Positions 11,701 to 22,389 of a DNA stretch of 64,000 nt are shown one piece after another. The translations under genes were made by a program, and so were the position numbers. A model generated the notes under the pieces. That model was not told where the DNA came from and did no database searches. It was given only the letters and a program-made list of their open reading frames with translations. Every line of letters begins with the position of its first letter. Position 1 is the first letter of the stretch. The stretch lies in assembly GCA_014843695.1 (NCBI GenBank), contig CM026397.1, forward strand, positions 52,376,101 through 52,440,100, given 5' to 3'. This DNA is from Archivesica marissinica (taxonomy: Eukaryota; Mollusca; Bivalvia; Venerida; Vesicomyidae).

Positions 11701-14700
11701 CCACTGATACAGTAGCTAACCCACTGGTAAAGTAGCTAACCCACTGATAAAGTAGCTAGCCACTGATAAGTAGCTAACCCACTGATACAGTAGCTAACCC
11801 ACTGATAAAGTAGCTAACCCACTGATACAGTAGCTAACCCACTGGTAAAGTAGCTAACCCACTGATACAGTAGCTAACCCACTGATAAAGTAGCTAACCC
11901 ACTGATACAGTAGCTAACCCACTGGTAAAGTAGCTAACCCACTGATACAGTAGCTAACCCACTGATAAAGTAGCTAACCACTGATACAGTAGCTAACCCA
12001 CTGGTAAAGTAGCTAACCCACTGGTAAAGTAGCTAACACCACTACCCACTGTACAGTAGCTAACCCACTGTAAGTACTACCCACTGTAAAGTAGCTAACC
12101 ACTGATAAGTAGCTAACCTAAGTACTACCACTGATAAAGTACCTACCCACTGATACAGTAGCTAACCCACTGATAAAGTAGCTACCACTGTAAGTACTTG
12201 ATAAGTACTACCCACTGATAAAGTACCTTACCCACTGGTAAAGTAGCTAACCCACTGATACAGTAGCTAACCCACTGATAAAGTACCTACCCACTGATAA
12301 AGTACCTTACCCACTGGTAAAGTAGCTAACCAGCTAACCCACTGATAAAGTAGCTAACGCACTGATAAAGTACCTTACCCACTGGTAAAGTAGCTAACCC
12401 ACTGATACAGTAGCTAACCCACTGATAAAGTACCTTACCCACTGATACAGTAGCTAACGCACTGATAAAGTACCTTACCCACTGGTAAAGTAGCTAACCA
12501 CTGGTAAAGTAGCCAACCACTGGTAAAGTAGCTAACCACTGGTAAAGTAGCTAACGCACTGATAAAGTACCTTACCCACTGGTAAAGTAGCTAACCACTG
12601 GTAAAGTAGCTAACCCACTGATAAAGTAGCTAACGCACTGATAAAGTAGCTAACGCACTGATAAAGTAGCTAACCCACTGATAAAGTACCTTACCCACTG
12701 ATACAGTACCTTACCCACTGGTAAAGTAGCTAACGCACTGATAAAGTACCTTACCCACTGGTAAAGTAGCTAACCCACTGATACAGTAGCTAACCCACTG
12801 GTAAAGTAGCTAACGCACTGATAAAGTACCTTACCCACTGATAAAGTACCTTACCCACTGATAAAGTACCTTACCCACTGATAAAGTACCTTACCCACTG
12901 GTAAAGTAGCTAACCCACTGATACAGTAGCTAACCCACTGATACAGTACTACCCACTGATAAGTAGCTAACCCACTGATAAAGTACCTTACCCACTGATA
13001 CAGTAGCTAACCCACTGGTAAAGTAGCTAACCCACTGATAAAGTACCTTACCCACTGGTAAAGTAGCTAACCCACTGATACAGTAGCTAACGCACTGATA
13101 AAGTACCTTACCCACTGATAAAGTACCTTACCCACTGATAAAGTACCTTACCCACTGATAAAGTAGCTAACCCACTGGTAAAGTAGCTAACGCACTGATA
13201 AAGTACCTTACCCACTGGTAAAGTAGCTAACGCACTGATAAAGTACCTTACCCACTGGTAAAGTAGCTAACCCACTGATAAAGTACCTTACCCACTGATA
13301 CAGTAGCTAACCCACTGATAAAGTAGCTAACCCACTGGTAAAGTAGCTAACCCACTGGTAAAGTAGCTAACCCACTGATAAAGTACCTTACCCACTGGTA
13401 AAGTAGCTAACCCACTGATACAGTAGCTAACCCACTGATACCGTACCTTACCCACTGATACAGTAGCTAACCCACTGATAAAGTACCTTACCCACTGATA
13501 CAGTAGCTAACCCACTGGTAAAGTAGCTAACCCACTGATACAGTAGCTAACGCACTGATAAAGTACCTTACCCACTGATAAAGTAGCTAACCCACTGATA
13601 AAGTAGCTAGCACTGATAAAGTACCTTACCCACTGGTAAAGTAGCTAACCCACTGGTAAAGTAGCTAACCAACTGATACAGTAGCTAACCCACTGATACA
13701 GTAGCTAACCCACTGATAAAGTAGCTAACGCACTGATAAAGTACCTTACCCACTGATAAAGTAGCTAACCCACTGATACAGTAGCTAACCCACTGATACA
13801 GTAGCTAACCCACTGGTAAAGTAGCTAACGCACTGATAAAGTAGCTAACCCACTGGTAAAGTAGCTAACACACTGATACAGTAGCTAACCCACTGATAAA
13901 GTAGCTAACCCACTGGTACAGTAGCTTACCCACTGATAAAGTAGCTAACCCACTGGTACAGTAGCTAACCCACTGATAAAGTAGCTAGTGCACTGATACA
14001 GTAGCTAACCCACTGATAAAGTAGCTAGTGCACTGATACAGTACGTTACCCACTGGTAAAGTAGCTAACGCACTGATAAAGTACCTTACCCACTGATACA
14101 GTAGCTAACCCACTGATACAGTAGCTAACCCACTGATACAGTAGCTAACCCACTGATACAGTAGCTAACCCACTGATAAAGTAGCTAGTGCACTGATACA
14201 GTACCTTACCCACTGATACAGTAGCTAACCCACTGATAAAGTAGCTAGTGCACTGATACAGTAGCTAACACACTGATACAGTAGCTAACACACTGATAAA
14301 GTACCTTACCCACTGATACAGTAGCTAACCCACTGATACAGTAGCTAACCCACTGATACAGTAGCTAACCCACTGATACAGTACCTTACCCACTGATACA
14401 GTAGCTAACCCACTGATACAGTAGCTAACGCACTGATACAGTACCTTACCCACTGATACAGTAGCTAACCCACTGATAAAGTAGCTAGTGCACTGATACA
14501 GTAGCTAACCCACTGATACAGTAGCTAACGCACTGATACAGTACCTTACCCACTGATACAGTAGCTAACCCACTGGTAAAGTAGCTAATGCACTGATACA
14601 GTAGCTAACCCACTGATACAGTAGCTAACGCACTGATACAGTAGCTAACCCACTGATAAAGTAGCTAACCCACTGATAAAGTACCGTATGTCGATGTGCA

Positions 14701-14926
14701 TGGCCAAGTGGTTGATGTCGATGTGCATGGCCAAGTGGTTGATGTCGATGTGCATGGCCAAGTGGACACACCAAACACACCAACCCACTGATACAGTAGC
14801 TAACCCACTGGTAAAGTAGCTACTGCACTGATACAGTAGCTAACCCACTGATACAGTAGCTAACGCACTGATACAGTAGCTAACCCACTGGTAAAGCAGC
14901 TAACCCACTGATAAAGTACCGTATGT
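5765..14926. repeat. 20-bp minisatellite/satellite array, ~9.1 kb, about 450 units
   Basis: Unit CACTGATAAAGTAGCTAACC with three main variable sites: GATAAAG/GATACAG/GGTAAAG, GTAGCTAAC/GTACCTTAC and CC/CG/AC joints. Variant order is repeated over long distances: the segment with unique variants GTAGATAACC (7501) and CATTGATAAA (7970) recurs at 9180 and 9650, offset 1679 bp. A further partial copy starts near 11166. Since 20 is not divisible by 3, no unit-periodic protein is possible. From ~10.68 to ~12.35 kb the unit is broken by many small deletions. Confidence 0.95.
14687..14765. repeat. Three 27-bp units inside the end of the 20-bp array
   Basis: TATGTCGATGTGCATGGCCA and AGTGGTTGATG, three units, then an A/C-only insert (ACACACCAAACACACCAA) and a return to 20-bp units until 14926. 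The 20-to-27 junction AAAGTACCGTATGTCGATG occurs here and again at 14915. Confidence 0.9.
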
Positions 14927-16970
14927 CGATGTGCATGGCCAAGTGGTTGATGTCGATGTGCATGGCCAAGTGGTTGATGTCGATGTGCATGGCCAAGTGG
15001 TTGATGTCGATTGCATGGCCAAGTGGTTGATGTCGATGTGCATGGCCAAGTGGTTGATGTCGATGTGCATGGCCAAGTGGTTGATGTCGATGTGCATGGC
15101 CAAGTGGTTGATGTCGATGTGCATGGCCAAGTGGTTGATGTCGATGTGCATGGCCAAGTGGTTGATGTTGATGTGCATGGCCAAGTGGTTGATGTGCATG
15201 GCCAAGTGGTTGATGTTGATGTGCATGGCCAAGTGGTTGATGTCGATGTGCATGGCCAAGTGGTTGATGTCGATGTGCATGGCCAAGTGGTTGATGTGCA
15301 TGGCCAAGTGGTTGATGTGCATGGCCAAGTGGTTGATGTTGATGTGCATGGCCAAGTGGTTGATGTCGATGTGCATGGCCAAGTGGTTGATGTCGATGTT
15401 CATGGCCAAGTGGTTGATGTCGATGTGTATGGCCAAGTGGTTGATGTCGATGTTCATGGCCAAGTGGTTGATGTCGATGTTCATGGCCAAGTGGTTGATG
15501 TCAATGTTCATGGCCAAGTGGTTGATGTTGATGTTCATGGCCAAGTGGTTGATGTCGATGTTCATGGCCAAGTGGTTGATGTCGATGTGCATGGCCAAGT
15601 GGTTGATGTTGATGTTCATGGCCAAGTGGTTGATGTCGATATGCATGGCCAAGTGGTTGATGTCGATGTTCATGGCCAAGTGGTTGATGTCGATATGCAT
15701 GGCCAAGTGATTGATGTCGATGTTCATTGCCAAGTGGTTGATGTCGATGTTCATGGCCAAGTGGTTGATGTCGATGTGCATGGCCAAGTGGTTGATGTCG
15801 ATATGCATGGCCAAGTGATTGATGTCGATATGCATGGCCAAGTGGTTGATGTCGATGTTCATTGCCAAGTGGTTGATGTTGATGTTCATGGCCAAGTGGT
15901 TGATGTTCATGGCCAAGTGGTTGATGTTGATGTTCATGGCCAAGTGGTTGATGTCGATATGCATGGCCAAGTGATTGATGTCGATGTTCATTGCCAAGTG
16001 GTTGATGTCGATGTTCATGGCCAAGTGGTCGATGTTCATGGCCAAGTGGATGATGTCGATATGCATGGCCTAGTGGTTGATGTTGATGTTCATGGCCAAG
16101 TGGTTGATGTCGATGTTCATGGCCAAGTGGTTGATGTCGATGTTCATGGCCAAGTGGTTGATGTCGATGTTCATTGCCAAGTGGTTGATGTCGATGTTCA
16201 TGGCCAAGTGGTTGATGTCGATATGCATGGCCTAGTGGTTGATGTCGATATGCATGGCCTAGTGGTTGATGTTGATGTTCATGGCCAAGTGGATGATGTC
16301 GATATGCATGGCCTAGTGGTTGATGTCGATATGCATGGCCAAGTGGTTGATGTCGATATGCATGGCCAAGTGATTGATGTCGATGTTCATTGCCAAGTGG
16401 TTGATGTCGATGTTCATGGCCAAGTGGTCGATGTTCATGGCCAAGTGGATGATGTCGATATGCATGGCCTAGTGGTTGATGTCGATGTTCATGGCCAAGT
16501 GGTTGATGTCGATGTTCATGGCCAAGTGGTTGATGTCGATGTTCATGGCCAAGTGATTGATGTCGATGTTCATGGCCAAGTGATTGATGTCGATGTTCAT
16601 GGCCAAGTGATTGATGTCGATGTTCATTGCCAAGTGGTTGATGTTCATGGCCAAGTGGTTGATGTCGATGTTCATGGCCAAGTGGTTGATGTTGATGTTC
16701 ATGGCCAAGTGGTTGATGTCGATGTTCATGGCCAAGTGATTGATGTCGATGTTCATTGCCAAGTGGTTGATGTTCATGGCCAAGTGGATGATGTTGATAT
16801 GCATGGCCTAGTGGTTGATGTCGATGTTCATGGCCAAGTGGTTGATGTCGATATGCATGGCCAAGTGGTTGATGTCGATATGCATGGCCAAGTGGTTGAT
16901 GTTGATGTTCATGGCCAAGTGATTGATGTCGATATGCATGGCCAAGTGGTTGATGTCGATTACTTCAAAT
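14922..16970. repeat. 27-bp array derived from a tRNA-like SINE A box, ~76 units
   Basis: Unit GATGTCGATGTGCATGGCCA + AGTGGTT, with 21-bp short units (GATGTGCATGGCCAAGTGGTT minus GTCGAT). TGGCCAAGTGG matches the pol III A-box pattern TRGYNNAGTGG. The left half is uniform (GTGCATGG); the right half mixes GTTCATGG, ATGCATGG, CATTGCC and GGCCTAG variants, and a ~130-bp block at 15961 recurs at 16360. The last unit continues into SINE S6 at 16970. Confidence 0.94.
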
Positions 16971-17175
16971 CACTTGCCCCTCGCCGCTGTAGGTTCGAAT
17001 CCCACTGGGAGTGTCGAATTCTTTCAAGTGAGGAAGAATTCCAGCTTGCTTGTAGAAGATCGGTGGTTCTACCAGGGTGCCCTTCCATGCCAGAAATACT
17101 GTCCTAAGGGGCTGATGAGAGACCCGTGTGACCTAAGCTGTTTGTGCAACTTTATAGACACCCAAAACAAACATT
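16940..17175 (+). mobile_element. SINE S6 copy fused to the 27-bp array
   Basis: GGCCAAGTGGTTGATGTCGA runs directly into TTACTTCAAATCACTTGCCC and B box GTAGGTTCGAATCCCACTGG, then AATTCTTTCAAGTGAGGAAG and tail GTGCAACTTTATAGACACCC. The A-box end of this SINE is the last unit of the array. Confidence 0.83.
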
Positions 17176-17904
17176 AACACGTGCAAAGATAAATTCTTAT
17201 GCAAATTGTTTGTCCATTCTATTGTGACATATATATTTTTCTGTGAAATATAGGGTGACAAATGAAGAAAGATCAAAATAAGGGCTATGTAAAAAGAAAT
17301 ATGTTGTTTATATGTGAATAAATTACAAAACGATTTTACTATATGTGCATTACTGTCATTTGTGAATGATATACGACACTTCTTGAACAACAGCATAAAG
17401 TATTACAACATATCTAATTAAGTAATGAATTCATACAAAATTAATTAGCTTACAAACAGGAAACGGGGAACATAAGCTAAGAAATCTTGACAGTTCTTTA
17501 TTGTTTTGTGTTGTTGGTTTTTTTTTTGGTTTTATATTGCACCAACAATGGTCATATTGGCGACTCTTCAGTTATTTCTGGTGGAGGAAGTAAGACTTGG
17601 GGGGTGCCCCTCCGAGACGTATTTCAGGCACGGACGGGCACCCAGGTAGAACCACCGTCCTATGCCGTTGGTATAGATAATCACATTGTCTTTAACAAAA
17701 ACATAAAAATATATCGAAATTGCATAGCACGTAATTAAAGCAATAATATTACATTTAACCTTCCAAAAATATTCATTTGAGCGCACAAGTTGTCATATAA
17801 AAGCACTATAACTGACATATTAATGAGGTAACAAAAGATTTTTGTGAATAAAAAGGATTTGCCGCCTAAAATGTCATTTTCTGTGAGCAAATATATGCTA
17901 AGCC
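17176..17904. other. Non-coding AT-rich stretch
   Basis: Only the S6 fragment at 17562-17665 is recognisable. Confidence 0.6.
17562..17665 (-). mobile_element. SINE S6 3'-half fragment, reverse
   Basis: GGCGACTCTTCAGTTATTTC and CGTATTTCAGGCACGGACGG match the complement of the 61040-61135 segment of S6. Confidence 0.7.
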
Positions 17905-19463
17905 ACCTGGATGTTTCGCGACACACACCTGGATGTACTTAACCCTTTCAACACCACAGACCTCTAAATAGGCTTACAAAAAGTGTAGATCCAGATGAGC
18001 CGGCTCGTGACGAGCCGTCTCATCAGGATCTGCACTTTTTGCCAGTGATATGACTATTTTTAGACATAATTACCCATTTTGATAAATGAACTTGTCCAAA
18101 TGTGATTTTCTGATTCATTTATTGGTTTATGAATATCATGGACCAGTCCATGTGAGTTACTTGGTGTTGAATGGGTTAACTGTACGTAACTTCTAAGCAT
18201 AAGACAATTTCGCAACACACACCTGGATGTACTTAACCGTTTGTAACTTCCAAACATAGGACAGTTTCGCGACACACACCTGGATGTACCTAACTGTACA
18301 TAACTTGTAAACATAGGACACACACCTGGATGTACCTAACTGTACGTAACTTCTAAACATAGGACACACACCTGGATGTACCTAACTGTACATTACTTCT
18401 AAACATAGGACACACACCTGGATGTACCTAACTGTACATAACTTCTAAACATAGGACACACACCTGAATGTACCTAACTGTACATAACTTCTAAACATAG
18501 GACACACACCTGGATGTACCTAACTGTACGTAACTTCTAAACATAGGACACACACCTGGATGTACCTAACTGTACGTAACTTCTAAACATAGGACACACA
18601 CCTGGATGTACCTAACTGTACGTAACTTCTAAGCATAGGACACACACCTGGATGTACCTAACTGTACGTAACTTCTAAACATAGGACACACACATGGATG
18701 TACCTAACTGTACGTAACTTCTAAACATAGGACACACACCTGGATGTACTTAACTGTACGTAACTTCTAAACATAGGACACACACCTGGATGTACCTAAC
18801 TGTACATAACTTCTAAACATAGGACACACACCTGGATGTACTTAACTGTACATAACTTCTAAACATAGGACACACACCTGGATGTACTTAACTGTACGTA
18901 ACTTCTAAACATAGGACACACACCTGGATGTACCTAACTGTACGTAACTTCTAAACATAGGACACACACCTGGATGTACCTAACTGTACGTAACTTCTAA
19001 ACATAGGACACACACCTGGATGTACTTAACTGTACGTAACTTCTAAACATAAGACAGTTTCGCAACACACATCTGGATGTACTTAACTGTTCGTAACTTC
19101 TAAACATAGGACAGTTTCGCGACACACACCTGGATGTACTTAACTGTACGTAACTTCTAAACATAAGACAGTTTCGCGACACACACCTGGATGTACCTAA
19201 CTGTACATAACTTCTAAACATAAGACAGTTTCGCGACACACACCTGGATGTACTTAACTGTACGTAACTTCTAAACATAAGACAGTTTCGCAACACACAT
19301 CTGGATGTACGTAACTGTACATAACTTCTAAACATAGGACAGTTTCGCGACACACATCTGGATATACTTAACTGTTCTAAGCATAAGACAGTTTCGCGAC
19401 ACACATCTGGATGTACCTAACTGTACATAACTTCTAAACATAGGACAGTTTCGCAACACAGTT
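17905..19463. repeat. 46/57-bp minisatellite with a MITE-A inside
   Basis: Unit CCTGGATGTACCTAACTGTA, CGTAACTTCTAAACATAGGA, CACACA (46 bp); longer units carry CAGTTTCGCGACACACA (57 bp). Short units fill 18325-19040; long ones flank both sides. MITE-A occupies 17939-18179. Confidence 0.93.
17939..18179 (+). mobile_element. MITE-A copy inserted inside a minisatellite unit
   Basis: Flanks are GGATGTAC|TTAA on the left and TTAA|CTGTACGTAAC on the right. Joining the flanks with one TTAA gives exactly the surrounding array unit (GATGTACTTAACTGTACG). This is a direct empty-site comparison proving TTAA duplication and precise insertion. Confidence 0.93.
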
Positions 19464-19986
19464 AAGTGTATTCCATCACACCAATACATCAATTATACCA
19501 CCAAAAAGTCCGCCATTTTTGTTTATTTACAAAATAGAGCACATAAATTGTTTCGATAACTTTCGTAAATCAGTTGGAACCATGTAAAAAAGTATATTGC
19601 AATAAAGAACGTCACTTACCTCCTAATTTGGCTGCGATATTTCAATTGAAATTACTGTTGTATCTAATAAGAAGAGATTAACTTAGTGACTCTTTCTGGT
19701 AACATTTCCTCAGCGAGTCGATGAAATCTCATAAAATCTCAAGACGGCCGAGAACTAACGAGATTACCCCAGATCCTGTCAATCAAATAGATCCTGATGA
19801 CATAAATATTAGAGCGTTATTTAACAGTTATTTAACAGCTAACGTGGAGAGAGTTAATAATGATTACTATTCATATCGCCTAGTAGCAGGTGGGGGATAT
19901 ATGAATGTCTTTCTGTCCACTGTAATGGGTATATTTACGTTGTTAGAAGAACAATATGTGTTTTGTGTAATGGTCAAATGATAGCT
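19464..19986. other. Unique stretch between two arrays
   Basis: An 86-codon frame starting at 19721 contains DPVNQIDPDDINIRALFN but matches nothing I know and has no splice context. Left uncalled. Confidence 0.5.
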
Positions 19987-21676
19987 CTTAATAAGTATCG
20001 TAGATAGATCAATGGGGGTAGCGACGTATATAAGTATCGTAGATAGATCAATGGGGGGTAGCGACGTATATAAGTATCGTAGATAGATCAATGGGGGTAG
20101 CGACGTATAAGTATCGTAGATAGATCAATGGGGGTAGCGACATATAAGTATCGTAGATAGACCAATGGGGGTAGCGACATATATAAGTATCGTAGATAGA
20201 TCAATGGGGTAGCGACGTATAAGTATCGTACATAGATCAATGGGGGTAGCGACGTATATAAGTATCGTAGATAGATCAATGGGGGTAGCGACGTATATAA
20301 GTATCGTAGATAGATCAATGGGGGTAGCGACGTATATAAGTATCGTAGATAGATCAATGGGGGTAGCAACGTATAAGTATCGTAGATAGACCAATGGGGG
20401 TAGCGATGTATAAGTATCGTAGATAGATCAATGGGGGTAGCGACATATATAAGTATCGTAGATAGATCAATGGGGGTAGCGACATATATAAGTATCGTAG
20501 ATAGATCAATGGGGGTAGCGACGTATATAAGTATCGTAGATAGATCAATGGGGGTAGCGACGTATATAAGTATCGTAGATAGATCAATGGGGGTAGCGAC
20601 GTATAAGTATCGTAGATAGATCAATGGGGGTAGCGACGTATATAAGTATCGTAGATAGACCAATGGGGGTAGCGACGTATATAAGTAGCGTAGATAGACC
20701 AATGGGGGTAGCGACGTATATAAGTATCGTAGATAGATCAATGGGGGTAGCGACGTATATAAGTATCGTAGATAGATCAATGGGGGTAGCGACGTATATA
20801 AGTATCGTAGATAGACCAATGGGGGTAGCGACGTATATAAGTATCGTAGATAGATCAATGGGGGTAGCGACGTATATAAGTATCGTAGATAGACCAATGG
20901 GGGTAGCGACATATATAAGTATCGTAGATAGATCAATGGGGGTAGCGACGTATAAGTATCGTAGATAGACCAATGGGGGTAGCGACGTATATAAGTATCG
21001 TAGATAGATCAATGGGGGTAGCGACGTATAAGTATCGTAGATAGATCAATGGGGGTAGCGACGTATAAGTATCGTAGATAGACCAATGGGGGTAGCGACG
21101 TATAAGTATCGTAGATAGACCAATGGGGGTAGCGACATATAAGTATCGTAGATAGACCAATGGGGGTAGCGACGTATAAGTATCGTAGATAGATCAATGG
21201 GGGTAGCGACATATAAGTATCGTAGATAGACCAATGGGGGTAGCGACGTATATAAGTATCGTAGATAGATCAATGGGGGTAGCGACATATATAAGTATCG
21301 TAGATAGATCAATGGGGGTAGCGACATATATAAGTATCGTAGATAGATCAATGGGGGTAGCAACATATATAAGTATCGTAGATAGATCAATGGGGGTAGC
21401 GACGTATATAAGTATCGTAGATAGACCAATGGGGGTAGCGACGTATATAAGTATCGTAGATAGATCAATGGGGGTAGCGACGTAATAAGTATCGTAGATA
21501 GATCAATGGGGGTAGCGACATATATAAGTATCGTAGATAGATCAATGGGGGTAGCGACGTATAAGTATCGTAGATAGATCAATGGGGGTAGCGACGTATA
21601 AGTATCGTAGATAGATCAATGGGGGTAGCGACATATATAAGTATCGTAGATAGATCAATGGGGGTTGCGACGTAGA
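19987..21676. repeat. 37/39-bp minisatellite, ~44 units
   Basis: Unit AAGTATCGTAGATAGATCAA, TGGGGGTAGCGACGTATAT; a 2-bp TA loss gives 37-bp units; GATCAA/GACCAA and GACG/GACA variants intermix. The 39-bp length leaves several frames open on both strands, which is not evidence of coding. Confidence 0.94.
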
Positions 21677-22389
21677 AATCATTTTTCCGAATCAAATTTG
21701 TGCGGAATTTTAATATAACCTGCACAAATATTGAATCATTTCGATAGAATGTGCAGAGCGAATGCATGTTCCTGCCATGTTGATTCAAAGCCTCTTACAT
21801 AGAAACTTAGGTTTCAAATAGCTATAATTTGTGGCTATTTTTCGTGTCTGCTCCCACATGAGAAATTTTAGAATGACCATATTATATTAGATGTACAGAA
21901 TGTGACACAATTTAAATGTAAACAATACCGAGACGGCTTCAGTTTCTTATTGCTCACCGCCGGAATAATGTACTGCTTGATGTTTTACGATGCTAATACC
22001 TGCAATATCGTGTTAAATTTAAACATCAATCACTATTTTATTTTGTTGTAGGAGGACGCTTTTGTCTTCTCCTTATTGATTGCTTCACCTATAGCATTTC
22101 AACCGAGGTTGAATCTGTAACGGCCACTGGCGCATCCGGTGATTACATATTACAAGCAATTCTCCACATGCACTGATAGATATATATGTCTGCAGGCAGC
22201 CATTAAAGACTCTCTATGCCTTTGCTTCCTTATCCTGTTGAAATATATGGAGACGTATATTTTTACGAGCATGAGTATGTCGGGGAAAACCTCCATTTGA
22301 AGAGTACTGCACAAAAACGATGAAAATCTATCCTATGATTTATATGAGTCATAACTGGAATTAGTGCTGCACACAAATGTGACCTAGAA
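21677..22389. other. Unique non-coding stretch
   Basis: No family, ORF or hairpin recognised. Confidence 0.6.

Noticed and set aside
5765..14926. CRISPR-like regular repeats
   Set aside because: Head-to-tail repeats without unique spacers; eukaryotic satellite DNA.
15011..17107. 698-codon open frame on the + strand and a 388-codon frame on the minus strand (14900-16066)
   Set aside because: Both lie in the 27-bp array. The unit is nine codons long and stop-free in several frames, so the frames follow from unit length. No start context, domain or splice sites.
19721..19981. 86-codon frame with no array origin
   Set aside because: No recognisable domain, no splice or promoter context, AT-rich surroundings; chance length.
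20088..21582. Several 67-282-codon frames on both strands
   Set aside because: Created by the 37/39-bp array; frames shift with each 37-bp unit and give only MIYLRYLY or MGVATYIS repeats.
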